Part shown: piece after piece, positions 29,922-38,088 of the stretch | Numbering within the stretch: the first letter of the stretch is position 1 | Layout: each line of letters starts with the position of its first letter | Source: Pseudomonas sp. PDM14 | GTDB lineage: Bacteria; Pseudomonadota; Gammaproteobacteria; Pseudomonadales; Pseudomonadaceae | Assembly: GCF_014851905.1 (NCBI RefSeq) | Contig: NZ_JACVAQ010000001.1 | Coordinates: forward strand, 1,612,001 to 1,676,000 | Reading direction: 5' to 3' | DNA length: 64,000 nt | Notes under the pieces: generated by a model | What the model was told of the DNA's origin: nothing | Databases searched by the model: none | Seen by the model: the letters and a program-made list of their open reading frames with translations, nothing else | Position numbers and translations under genes: made by a program

Positions 29922-30713
29922 TTATTCCATCTCTTTCAGCCAGTCGTTCTTCTTGAACCACTTGGTGTGAATGCGCTCGTAGGTGCCGTCGTGCTTGATC
30001 TGGTTCAGCCAGTTGTTGATCCAGTTCAGGCTGTCGTGGTCACCCTTCTTCAGGCCGAAGGCCAGCGGCTCGAAGGTGAACGGCTCGTCGAGGAACACCA
30101 GCTTGCCGGCGCCGGCCTTGCTCACCGCCACCACGTTGTACGGGGCGTCGTAGATGAAGGCGTCGGCTTTGCCGTTGACCACGTCCATCACCGCTTCCTG
30201 CTCGTTGTCGAAGCCGTTGTACTGGGCCTTGGCGATCAGCTTCTTGGCGACCATCTCGCCGGTGGTGCCGATTTTCGAGGTGATGCGGTACTTGGCGTCG
30301 TTGAGGTCCTTGTAGGACTTGATCTCGCCCTGCAGCTCCTTGCGGATCAGCAGGGTCTGGCCAACCACGATGAAGGGCTCGGGGAAGTTGACCCGCAGGT
30401 TGCGCTCCTGGGTCACGGTCATGCCGGAGCCGATCATGTCGAACTTGTCGGTCAGCAGGGCCGGGATGATGCCGTCGTAGCTGGTGGACACCAGCTCCAG
30501 CTTGACGCCCATGGCCTTGGCCATGGCTTTCAGCAGGTCGACTTCGAAGCCGATGATTTCACCGCGCTTGTTGGTCATCTCGAAGGGCATGTAGGTCGGG
30601 TCCATGCCAACGCGCAGGGTCCCGCGCTTGACCGCGTCATCAACCATGCCGGCGTGGGCCAGGCCGCTCACCGCGCAGGCGGAAAGCAGCAGAGAGGCGA
30701 GAAACTTCTTCAT
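29922..30713 (-). CDS. Periplasmic amino-acid-binding protein of the ABC transporter
   Basis: The 263-residue SBP_bac_3 protein has a signal peptide (ending near VSGLAHA), RVGMDPTYMPFE and the GFEVDLLKAMAKAMGVKLEL and DAFIYDAPYNV stretches of the family. It delivers substrate to the permease encoded downstream. The promoter lies within 30714-30859, where no other gene fits. Confidence 0.92.
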   Translation of the reverse strand: MKKFLASLLLSACAVSGLAHAGMVDDAVKRGTLRVGMDPTYMPFEMTNKRGEIIGFEVDLLKAMAKAMGVKLELVSTSYDGIIPALLTDKFDMIGSGMTVTQERNLRVNFPEPFIVVGQTLLIRKELQGEIKSYKDLNDAKYRITSKIGTTGEMVAKKLIAKAQYNGFDNEQEAVMDVVNGKADAFIYDAPYNVVAVSKAGAGKLVFLDEPFTFEPLAFGLKKGDHDSLNWINNWLNQIKHDGTYERIHTKWFKKNDWLKEME

Positions 30714-30859
30714 TCCTATCTCCTAAGGGACAGCTTCAATACGGATGCGCCCCACAGGCACCGGGGCAAGGCGGGCAATCCTAACCGCACGAACTGTGGA
30801 TGGCGAGTCGCAAAGCAGGCAGGAATCGAGCCCGAACGCCGCACCGACGACCGGTCGGC

Positions 30860-31297
30860 TCAGACCTCGAGGAGAAATGTCACCGGGCCGTCGTTGATCA
30901 GGTGCACCTGCATGTCGGCGCCGAAGCGGCCGGTGGCCACTTGCGCATGCTGCAGGCGGGCCAGGCCAACCAGCTCGTCGAACAGCTGCGCGCCCAGCAC
31001 CGGCGGTGCTGCCGTGGAGAAGCTCGGGCGCAGGCCGCTGCGGGTGTCGGCGGCCAGGGTGAATTGCGAAACCAGCAGCAGGCCGCCGCTCATGTCCTTC
31101 AGCGAGCGATTCATCTTGCCGTCGTCATCGCTGAACACGCGGTAGTTGAGCAGCCTGTGCAGCAGTTTGGCCACGCTGGCGGAGGTGTCCTGCGGCTCCA
31201 CGCCGACCAGCGCCAGCAGGCCTTGGTCGATGGCGCCGACGACCTCACCCTCTACTTCGACGCGTGCGCTGCGCACGCGCTGGATCAGTGCCTTCAT
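30860..31297 (-). CDS. dtd: D-aminoacyl-tRNA deacylase
   Basis: The 145-residue enzyme hydrolyses D-amino acids from tRNA. The SQFTLAAD and [11 protein letters not shown] motifs form the chiral-proofreading site of DTD. It overlaps the pip stop by four bases, so the two are one unit. Confidence 0.96.
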   Translation of the reverse strand: MKALIQRVRSARVEVEGEVVGAIDQGLLALVGVEPQDTSASVAKLLHRLLNYRVFSDDDGKMNRSLKDMSGGLLLVSQFTLAADTRSGLRPSFSTAAPPVLGAQLFDELVGLARLQHAQVATGRFGADMQVHLINDGPVTFLLEV

Positions 31298-32265
31298 GCT
31301 TCTTCGGGCGGCAGGTCGAGCAGGCGCCGGGCGATCTCGTCGGCGGCGCGCACCAGGGCGTCGGTGATGCCGACTTCGGCGGCAGCGTGGCCGGCGTCAC
31401 GGATGATCTGCAACTCGCTGTTCGGCCAGGCCTGGTGCAGGGCCCAGGCGTTGTCCAGCGGGCAGATCACGTCATAGCGGCCGTGCACGATCACGCCCGG
31501 CAGGTGGGCGATCTTCGGCACGTCGCGCAGCAGCTGGTCGGGTTCGAGAAAGGCATCGTTGAGAAAGTAGTGGCACTCGATACGAGCGATCGACAGCGCG
31601 CGATGCGGCTCGCTGAAGCGGTCGACCACCTGCGGGTTGGGCCGCAGCGTGGCGGTACGCCCTTCCCAGGTCGACCAGGCCTTGGCGGCGTGCATCTGGG
31701 CGATCTGGTCGGCGCCAGTGAGGCGCTTGTGGAACGCCTGCATCAGGTTGCCGCGCTCGTCCTGCGGGATCGGCGCCAGGTAGTCTTCCCAGTAGTCGGG
31801 GAACAGGCGGCTGGCGCCTTCCTGGTAGAACCAGTCGAAGTCCTGCGGGCGGCAGAGGAAGATGCCGCGCAGGATCAGCGCATGCACGCGCTCGGGATGC
31901 GCCTGGGCGTAGGCCAGCGACAGGGTCGAGCCCCAGGAGCCGCCGAACAGCACCCACTTGTCGATGCCCAGGTGCTCGCGAATGCGCTCGAGGTCTTCGA
32001 TCAGCGCCTGGGTGGTGTTGTTCTCCAGGCTAGCATGCGGTGTCGAGCGGCCGCAGCCGCGCTGGTCGAAGGTGACGATACGGTAGAGGTTGGGATCGAA
32101 GTAGCGGCGGCTGGCCGAATCGCAACCGGCGCCCGGACCGCCATGGATGAACACCACGGGCAGGCCATCCGGCGTTCCGCTTTCGTCCACATAGAGAACG
32201 TGCGGTTCCTGCACTGCCAGTTCGTGGCGCGCGTAGGGTTTAATCTCCGGATACAAAGTCTGCAT
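31294..32265 (-). CDS. pip: Proline iminopeptidase
   Basis: The 323-residue S33 alpha/beta hydrolase has the oxyanion motif HGGPG (41-45) and nucleophile Ser110 in GGSWGS. It removes N-terminal proline from peptides in the cytoplasm. Its length and [14 protein letters not shown] start agree with Pseudomonas Pip. ATGA overlap joins it to dtd. Confidence 0.95.
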   Translation of the reverse strand: MQTLYPEIKPYARHELAVQEPHVLYVDESGTPDGLPVVFIHGGPGAGCDSASRRYFDPNLYRIVTFDQRGCGRSTPHASLENNTTQALIEDLERIREHLGIDKWVLFGGSWGSTLSLAYAQAHPERVHALILRGIFLCRPQDFDWFYQEGASRLFPDYWEDYLAPIPQDERGNLMQAFHKRLTGADQIAQMHAAKAWSTWEGRTATLRPNPQVVDRFSEPHRALSIARIECHYFLNDAFLEPDQLLRDVPKIAHLPGVIVHGRYDVICPLDNAWALHQAWPNSELQIIRDAGHAAAEVGITDALVRAADEIARRLLDLPPEEA

Positions 32266-32357
32266 GGTGCACTCCCGAGTCTGTGCGTACGGTCCCTGTG
32301 ATTGGGTGCCAATCGTCTGCCGTGCCGGGCATCATAACCATGAAAGCGGAGTTGAGC

Positions 32358-32789
32358 ATGCCTACCCAACGATTCTTCTTACCTTTTCTGCTGCTCCTGG
32401 CGCTGCTCGGCGGCTGCTCGAAAAGCGACCCGCAGGCGGCGCTGGAAGCCGCCGTGCAGCAGCTGCAGGACAACCTCGAAGCCAAGGACACCAGCGCGGT
32501 ACTCGAGCAGCTGCACCCGCAGTTCGGTGCCCAGCAGCAGTTCGACCGCGAGTGGGCCCAGCGCACCATGATGCTGCTGTTCCTGCGCCACAAGCAGGTC
32601 AAGGTGCTGGCCCTGAGCAAGAGCAGCAGCATCGACCCGACCTACAGCAACAAGGGCTACACCGACGCCCAGGTGGCGCTGACCGGCGCCGAAGGGTTGA
32701 TCCCGGACAGCGCCCGCCACTACAGCGTGAAACTGGAGTGGTGGCTGGAAGGCGATCAGTGGCAGCTCGCCCGCCTGAGCTGGGAGTGA
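32358..32789 (+). CDS. Small lipoprotein, NTF2-like, unknown role
   Basis: The 143-residue protein has a lipobox (LLGGC) after a short hydrophobic signal and then an alpha/beta segment with NTF2-like spacing (EAAVQQLQDNLEAKDTSAVLEQL). GGAG six bases before ATG 32358 decides that start over ATG 32340. It is divergent from pip. No enzyme motif is visible. It probably sits in the outer or inner membrane leaflet. Confidence 0.75.
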   Translation: MPTQRFFLPFLLLLALLGGCSKSDPQAALEAAVQQLQDNLEAKDTSAVLEQLHPQFGAQQQFDREWAQRTMMLLFLRHKQVKVLALSKSSSIDPTYSNKGYTDAQVALTGAEGLIPDSARHYSVKLEWWLEGDQWQLARLSWE

Positions 32790-32808
32790 GCCGCCGGCAA
32801 GCGCGCAA

Positions 32809-33366
32809 TCAGAAGATGAACGGCACGAACATCTTGCTGCGCGCCATGTACGCGCGGTACTCGTCGCCGAAGTAGGCCAGGCACTCGGCCTCGTCACGGC
32901 GCGCAGCGAGGTACAGCAACACGCTGGCGACCAGCGCCAGGGCTACGCTCGGCAGGTTCAGCTGCTTGCAGGCGATACCCCACGTCAGCAACTGCAACGA
33001 GCAGAACAGCGGGTGGCGGATGACGCTGTAGATGCCGCTGGTGACCAGCTGCGAGGTGCGTTCGAAGGCATACAGCTCGGCGTCGGTGCGCTGCTCGGCA
33101 TTGGGCCGGCCGTAGCGGCGCAGCTGGTACGCACCCAGGCACAGCACCGTCAGCGAACTGAACAGCAGCACCCACGACACCTGCTGATGCAGAGCATAGC
33201 GGTCGTCGAACCACACCGGGGCATTCAGCACCAGCAGGGCCAGCATCGCCTCCCAGGCGAAGAACCGGTAGAAACCGTGCGAATTCGGCCGGCGCAGCGC
33301 CTGCCAGGAAATCGCCACGAAGACCGCGGAAACCACCGCGAAGACTACAGCCTGCAACCACACCAT
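32809..33366 (-). CDS. Isoprenylcysteine-carboxylmethyltransferase-like membrane methyltransferase
   Basis: The 185-residue protein has about five membrane segments and the family's SAM-binding C-terminal pattern: RHPLF, then RRDEAECLAYFGDEYRAYM. GGAGG at 33374-33378, seven bases upstream, fixes the start at 33366. It is convergent with the lipoprotein gene and divergent from the lipid cluster starting at 33457, so it may or may not belong to that pathway; O-methylation of a lipid product is possible but unproven. Confidence 0.7.
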   Translation of the reverse strand: MVWLQAVVFAVVSAVFVAISWQALRRPNSHGFYRFFAWEAMLALLVLNAPVWFDDRYALHQQVSWVLLFSSLTVLCLGAYQLRRYGRPNAEQRTDAELYAFERTSQLVTSGIYSVIRHPLFCSLQLLTWGIACKQLNLPSVALALVASVLLYLAARRDEAECLAYFGDEYRAYMARSKMFVPFIF

Positions 33367-33456
33367 CCATCCACCTCCATGACTTGCAAACCCAGGCACT
33401 GCGCCACCTGCAGCCCCTCTGTTACACTGCCGCACCACTCGTTTCGACCGCATGCA

Positions 33457-33864
33457 ATGGATCGCTCTCAACTGCACACGCTGCTGCCCCACCAGGGCGC
33501 CGCGCTCTGGCTGGACGGCCTGCTCGGCCACGATGCCCAGAGCATCCGCGGCCTCAGCGCCTGGCGCCATCTCGACAGCCTCGGCGCGGATGCATCGCCC
33601 TGCCTGCTGTTCGAAGCGGCTGCGCAATTGTGTGCCGCGCATGGTGCCCTATACGGCGACGACAGTGCCATCGAAATGGCCCTGGTCGGCAAGCTCTCGC
33701 AGTTGCAGCTGCACCACGAGCCAGAGCGGCGCGAGGGTGCCCTGCAGGTCAGCGCGACCCAGGAAGTGTTGAGCCCGGCCGGCGCACTCTATGCATTCAG
33801 CATCCACGCCGAGCAGCGCCTGCTGCTCGACGGCAAACTGCTGCTGGTACTGGTCCATGCTTGA
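33457..33864 (+). CDS. ApeP/FabZ-like 3-hydroxyacyl-ACP dehydratase
   Basis: The 135-residue single hot-dog protein starts with LLPHQGAALWLDGLL, matching the LPH-x-(P)..LLD motif of FabZ/ApeP dehydratases, and has LLFEAAAQLCAAHGAL, where the conserved Glu would be catalytic. Such enzymes make 2-enoyl-ACP from 3-hydroxyacyl-ACP. It is the first gene of a six-gene overlapping plus-strand run (33457-37842) with ACP, ketosynthase and an exporter. A ketoreductase is missing, so housekeeping FabG would be needed. The call rests on motif pattern, not on full-length comparison. Confidence 0.7.
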   Translation: MDRSQLHTLLPHQGAALWLDGLLGHDAQSIRGLSAWRHLDSLGADASPCLLFEAAAQLCAAHGALYGDDSAIEMALVGKLSQLQLHHEPERREGALQVSATQEVLSPAGALYAFSIHAEQRLLLDGKLLLVLVHA

Positions 33865-34741
33865 GCTGCGCGACCTGAGTTTCCGCTACCCCGGCGCCGC
33901 ACAGGCGGCCCTGCAGGGCATCAACCTGCAACTGCAGGCGGGCGAATGCCTGGGCCTGCTCGGCAGCAACGGCGCCGGCAAGACCACCCTGCTCTCGCTG
34001 CTCAGCGGCGTGCTGGAACGGCAGCAGGGCGAGATCCGCTGGAGCGGCCCGCGCAGCCCCGGCCTGGTGCCCCAGCAACTGGCCTTCTACGGCGCGCTGA
34101 AGGTGCTCGAGAACCTCGAGCTGTTCGCCGACCTGTACCGCCTGCGCGGCGCCGAACGCCGCCAGCGCCTGGACCACTGCATCGCCTGCACCGCCCTCAG
34201 CGACAAACTCACGCGCCGCGCCGAAAGCCTCTCCGGCGGCGAACAGCGCCGCCTGAATTTCGCCATCGGCCTGCTGCAACCGGCGCAGGTCTATCTGTTC
34301 GACGAAGCCACCGTCGGCGTCGACGCGCAGAGCCGCCAGCTGCTGCTCGGCGCCGTCGAGCAGCTGACCGCAGACGGCAAAGCGGTGATCTACACCAGCC
34401 ACTACCTCGAGGAAGTCGAGCGCGTGGCGCAACGCATCCTCCTGCTGCACGAGGGCCAAGTGCGCCTAGACCTGGACACCCGCCACCTGCTCGGCGACGA
34501 ACACAGCCTGCTGCTGGAGTGGCCGCAATCGGTGCCCGCCGGCTTTGACGCCCTGCTCGCCGACCTGCGACTCGGCGTTGAAGCGCTGCCCAACGGCCTG
34601 CGCATCGCCAACCTGGATGCCGTGCAGTTGCAGGTCATCAGCCAGTTCATCGCACAGCACAACTGCCCGCCCAACCTGCTGCGCTTCGGCCGGCCGTCGC
34701 TGGAACAGCTCTACCTGAGCCTCAACGGAGGCCGGCTATGA
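33857..34741 (+). CDS. ABC-2 exporter ATPase
   Basis: The 294-residue ATPase has Walker A GSNGAGKTT (36-44), signature LSGGEQRRL from residue 125, Walker B YLFDEA around 146-151 and a switch His in TSHYLEE. It is of the DrrA/NatA type of ABC-2 exporter. It overlaps the dehydratase by eight bases and the permease by four, which ties export to the lipid genes. The C-terminal ~80 residues resemble the usual regulatory extension. Confidence 0.88.
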   Translation: MLELRDLSFRYPGAAQAALQGINLQLQAGECLGLLGSNGAGKTTLLSLLSGVLERQQGEIRWSGPRSPGLVPQQLAFYGALKVLENLELFADLYRLRGAERRQRLDHCIACTALSDKLTRRAESLSGGEQRRLNFAIGLLQPAQVYLFDEATVGVDAQSRQLLLGAVEQLTADGKAVIYTSHYLEEVERVAQRILLLHEGQVRLDLDTRHLLGDEHSLLLEWPQSVPAGFDALLADLRLGVEALPNGLRIANLDAVQLQVISQFIAQHNCPPNLLRFGRPSLEQLYLSLNGGRL

Positions 34742-35925
34742 GGCTGTGGGCGCTGGTACGCAAGGAAATCCTCCTGTTGCTGCGCGACCCGCACGCGCTG
34801 GCCGTGCTGTTCATCATGCCCACGCTGTTCCTGGTGCTGATGGCCGGCGCCATGTCCAACTACCTGCAGGACCGCCCGCCCGCCTTGAGTGTGGTGCTGG
34901 AGATGCCGGCAGACGACGCCAGCGCCCGCTTCTTCCACGACGCCCTGCAAGCACAACTGCCGGACAGCCAGTTGCTGCCCGCCAGCAGCGAGCGCCTGGC
35001 GCGCATACAGCTGCCGGCGCAGTTCAGCGCCAACCTGCTGGACGATGCAGCGCCGGGACCGCAGCTGAGCTTTCCACCGCAACTGGACAAACTCTCGCGC
35101 CAATACCTGCGCAGCGCGGTGAACATCGCCATCGCGCAGACCCGCCTGCTCGCCTATCTCGAAGACAGCGGCGCCCTCGACCCAAGCCTGAGCGCTGCCG
35201 AGCGCCTGCAACTGGTACAGCAGCGCACCGCGAGTAACCTGCAGGAAAGCGAGCAACTGGCCAGCGGCGACCTCAGCGGACGTGCCAATGCCACCCAGCT
35301 GAGCGTGCCGGCGTGGCTGATCTTCGGCATGTTCTTCGTCGCCCTGCCAATGGCGGCTGGCTTCCAGCGCGAACAGCAGAGCGGCGCGCTGCTGCGCTTT
35401 CGCTGCCTGCGCCTGAACCTCGGCACGTTGACCCTGAGCAAGCTGCTGCCGTACTTCGCAATCAACCTGCTGCAGTTCGCCCTGCTGTTGCTGATCGGCG
35501 TGCACGGCCTGCCGTTGATCGGCCTGACCGGCCTGAGCCTGCCCGGCAGCCCGCTGGCCTATATCCTGCTCGGCAGCAGCCTGGCCCTGGCCACCTGCAG
35601 CCTCGGCCTGCTCCTCGCCGCACTGGCACGCAGCAGCGAGCAGGCGTTGTTGCTCGGCGGCGGCATCAATATCACCCTCGCCGCCGTCGGCGGGATCATG
35701 GTGCCCAAGAGCGTGATGCCGGCGGCCATGGGCCAGCTGGCCGAGATTTCACCGATGAGCTGGGCGCTGGACGCCTTTCTCACCCTGCTGGTGGGCCAAG
35801 GCTCGCTGGCCGATATCGCGCCCTACTGCGCCCGTCTGCTGCTGTTCGCGGCAGTGTTCGGCGTCGGCGGGTTGCTCCTGTTCCGCAAACGAGTGCAGCA
35901 AACGCAATGGACCACACACTACTAG
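34738..35925 (+). CDS. ABC-2 exporter permease
   Basis: The 395-residue protein has an N-terminal membrane helix, a large extracytoplasmic domain (about residues 45-190) and a cluster of five to six C-terminal membrane helices, as in ABC2_membrane_3/YhhJ-like permeases. The ATPase encoded just upstream must energise it. The ACP gene begins inside its last 19 bases. The product exported is inferred to be the molecule made by the flanking enzymes. Confidence 0.87.
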   Translation: MRLWALVRKEILLLLRDPHALAVLFIMPTLFLVLMAGAMSNYLQDRPPALSVVLEMPADDASARFFHDALQAQLPDSQLLPASSERLARIQLPAQFSANLLDDAAPGPQLSFPPQLDKLSRQYLRSAVNIAIAQTRLLAYLEDSGALDPSLSAAERLQLVQQRTASNLQESEQLASGDLSGRANATQLSVPAWLIFGMFFVALPMAAGFQREQQSGALLRFRCLRLNLGTLTLSKLLPYFAINLLQFALLLLIGVHGLPLIGLTGLSLPGSPLAYILLGSSLALATCSLGLLLAALARSSEQALLLGGGINITLAAVGGIMVPKSVMPAAMGQLAEISPMSWALDAFLTLLVGQGSLADIAPYCARLLLFAAVFGVGGLLLFRKRVQQTQWTTHY

Positions 35926-36173
35926 AACAAGAACTCAAGCAATTGCTGATCCGCGAGTGCGACAAGGAAGACGACATCGACTGGCAGAGCATCGCCGATG
36001 ACGAGCCGCTGTTCGGGCCGAAAAGCCGCGTGCAGATGGACAGCCTCGATGCCCTGCAAGTGTCCCTGGCGCTGCAACAGCGCTACGGCGTACGCATCGA
36101 AGGCGCCAAGGACGGCCGGCGCATCCTCAACAGCATCGCCAGCATCGCCGCGTACATCAGGCAACCGCAGTGA
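35907..36173 (+). CDS. Acyl carrier protein of the cluster
   Basis: This acidic 88-residue protein has the phosphopantetheine site DSL (Ser46 in QMDSLDALQ) and the surrounding four-helix ACP pattern. It would carry the growing chain for the ketosynthase and dehydratase. It overlaps the exporter permease by 19 bases and the ketosynthase by four (GTGA), so it is translated from this cluster. It is too short a match to name a subfamily. Confidence 0.88.
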   Translation: MDHTLLEQELKQLLIRECDKEDDIDWQSIADDEPLFGPKSRVQMDSLDALQVSLALQQRYGVRIEGAKDGRRILNSIASIAAYIRQPQ

Positions 36174-37288
36174 CGCCGGTGTATCTGCAGCGCGGCGTGC
36201 TGCGCAGTTGCCTGGGTAGCGACCTGGCCAGCGCCGCACGGGTCCTGGGCACGGGTGCTGCACCGGCCGCCGGGGAGTTCCTCCTGCACGAACTGCAGCA
36301 GCCGCGCCCTTACCTGAATGCCCAGGGCGCCGACGGGGAACTGGCCCAGCGCCTTGACCGCACGCTCCGCGACCTGCTCGGCAACGCGGCCCAGGGCCTC
36401 GGCGATTGCCTGCTGATCATCGCCAGCACCAGCCTCGACATCACCGACCTGGAAGAGCGCGCCAGCGCCGAGCAGGGCTTTGCCGACGAACACTCGACGC
36501 CGCTCGACCTGCTCGCCGAGCAGTTGCGCCAGCGCTGGGGTTTCGCCGCAGCCTTCACCCTCAACACCGCCTGCACCAGCGCCGCCAACGCCCTGCTCTA
36601 CGGTGCGCGCCTGCTGGACAGCGACGCCTACCCACGCGCCGTGGTGCTGGCTTTCGAAACACCCAGCGCCCTGGCCATGCAGGGTTTCGGCGCGCTCGAC
36701 CTGACCAGCCCCAGCGGCCGCTACCGACCGTTCCATCCGCTACGTGACGGCCTGATCCTCGGCGAAACCTACGCCGCCACCCTGCTCGACAAGCAGCCCG
36801 GCGCAGCGCCGCTGGCCAGGCTGCTCGGCGGCTTCAGTGCCTGCGACACCAGCAACCTGACCTCCACCCGCGAAGACGGCAGCCATATCGACTGGGTCAT
36901 GCAGCAGGCGCTGCACAGCGCCGCCTGCAACGCCCGCGACATCGGTCTGGTCAAGCTGCACGGCACCGCAACCAGCGCCAACGACCACGCCGAGACCAAC
37001 GGTATGCGCCGCCTGTACGGCGACCAGCTGCCGCCGCTCTGCGTGCTCAAGCCCTGGCTGGGCCATACCCTGGGGGCCTGCGGCCTGAGCGAAACCCTGC
37101 TGCTCGCCGAACGCCTGCAACAGGGCCCACTGCCAGGGCTCGACTACGCCGCCGAGGCTGTGCTGCCGCTGGCCGGCGAAGCCTGCAGCGTCGCGCCCGA
37201 CGCGCTGCTACTGGCCAACTTCTTCGGCTTCGGCGGCAACAACGCCAGCCTGGTGTTGCAGGCCTGCGCGCCGGGAGAACAGCCATGA
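36170..37288 (+). CDS. Beta-ketoacyl-ACP synthase (KAS I/II type)
   Basis: The 372-residue condensing enzyme has nucleophile Cys135 in NTACTSAANAL, His264 in LHGTATSANDH and His299 in WLGHTLGACG: a complete C-H-H triad. It extends acyl-ACP with malonyl-ACP. The start is GTG at 36170, overlapping the ACP stop. It is followed by a ketosynthase-like protein whose Cys is lost, which suggests a KS/chain-length-factor pair. Confidence 0.88.
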   Translation: MTPVYLQRGVLRSCLGSDLASAARVLGTGAAPAAGEFLLHELQQPRPYLNAQGADGELAQRLDRTLRDLLGNAAQGLGDCLLIIASTSLDITDLEERASAEQGFADEHSTPLDLLAEQLRQRWGFAAAFTLNTACTSAANALLYGARLLDSDAYPRAVVLAFETPSALAMQGFGALDLTSPSGRYRPFHPLRDGLILGETYAATLLDKQPGAAPLARLLGGFSACDTSNLTSTREDGSHIDWVMQQALHSAACNARDIGLVKLHGTATSANDHAETNGMRRLYGDQLPPLCVLKPWLGHTLGACGLSETLLLAERLQQGPLPGLDYAAEAVLPLAGEACSVAPDALLLANFFGFGGNNASLVLQACAPGEQP

Positions 37289-37842
37289 GCGTGATCGCCG
37301 CCAGTGAAATCCGCGGCCGCGCCGCGACCACCGACAAGGACCTCAAGGCCGCGGTCAGCCAGTGGCTCAGCAGCCCACCCCGGCGTATCGACCGGCTGAT
37401 TTTCCAGAGCCTGCTCGGCGCCGCCATGCTCAAGGCGCACGTGCGCAGCGACTGCGGCCTGTACCTGGCCTCGCGTCACCCGGCACGGCCGACCATGGGC
37501 GCGCTGCTCGATGCGGTGTGCGTGCAGCGCAAGCAGCCCAAGCCCTTCGAGTTCGTCAACAGCGTGAGCAACGCCGCCGGCTTCCACGTCGCCCAGCAAC
37601 TGGGGCTGGAAGGCCCGAACCTGTTCATCGGCGCCGGCGCCCAGGTGTGGACACACTTGCAGGCCCTAGCCGCACTCGACCTGCGCGACGGCGTGATCGG
37701 CCAGGCGCTGCTGCTGGTGTGCGACGAGCGCGGGGATTTCTGCGTGCAGGCAGTGCTACTCGAAGGCCAGGCACCGCAGCCGCTGGCCGCGGACTTCGCC
37801 AACCTGACGACCGCGGTCGAGATACAGCGCCTGGAGCTGTAA
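37285..37842 (+). CDS. Short cysteine-less ketosynthase-like (chain-length-factor-type) protein
   Basis: The 185-residue protein resembles the N-terminal half of a ketosynthase (DRLIFQSLLGAA; NSVSNAAGFHVAQQLGLEGPNL; ALLLVCDERGDF). The usual nucleophile region after GPN reads LFIGAGAQVW, so the Cys is absent and Gln120 stands next to its place, as in chain-length factors. It is only half the length of a normal CLF. ATGA overlap with the ketosynthase suggests the two form a complex. Its role is inferred. Confidence 0.65.
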   Translation: MSVIAASEIRGRAATTDKDLKAAVSQWLSSPPRRIDRLIFQSLLGAAMLKAHVRSDCGLYLASRHPARPTMGALLDAVCVQRKQPKPFEFVNSVSNAAGFHVAQQLGLEGPNLFIGAGAQVWTHLQALAALDLRDGVIGQALLLVCDERGDFCVQAVLLEGQAPQPLAADFANLTTAVEIQRLEL

Positions 37843-37865
37843 GGCGCGGGAGACCGCGCACGGCA

Positions 37866-37934
37866 GGGTGCACCCCGTGGACCAGCGGTGCGCACGGCGC
37901 CCCCTACGGGCTGCGGCACACAGGGTGCGCCGCG
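37866..37934. repeat. Degenerate GGTGCGC-type intergenic repeat
   Basis: GCACGGCAGGGTGCACCCC...GGTGCGCACGGCGCCCCCTACG...AGGGTGCGCC forms imperfect inverted copies resembling the perfect palindrome at 11635-11690. It fills the first half of the gap between the two converging gene blocks. Confidence 0.5.
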
Positions 37935-37969
37935 CGAAGCTCACTCGAATGTCGAAAATGACAGCACCT

Positions 37970-38040
37970 TAGGGTGGATGACGCTCTACTCATCCACCAG
38001 AGCCCCGCACGGTGGATCGGTGAAGCGCGCTCCACCCTAG
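37970..38040. repeat. Nested palindrome with GGTGGAT core
   Basis: Outer arms TTAGGGTGGA/TCCACCCTAG (37969-38040) enclose GGTGGATGA/TCATCCACC (37973-37998). The GGTGGAT core matches the palindromes at 13748 and 60102. It sits between the converging blocks 33457-37842 and 38089-41591 and may act as a bidirectional transcript end. Confidence 0.65.
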
Positions 38041-38088
38041 ATCCGCGGAACGCTCAGGTGTGCAACCGTGGTCAGCCCTGCGGCCACT

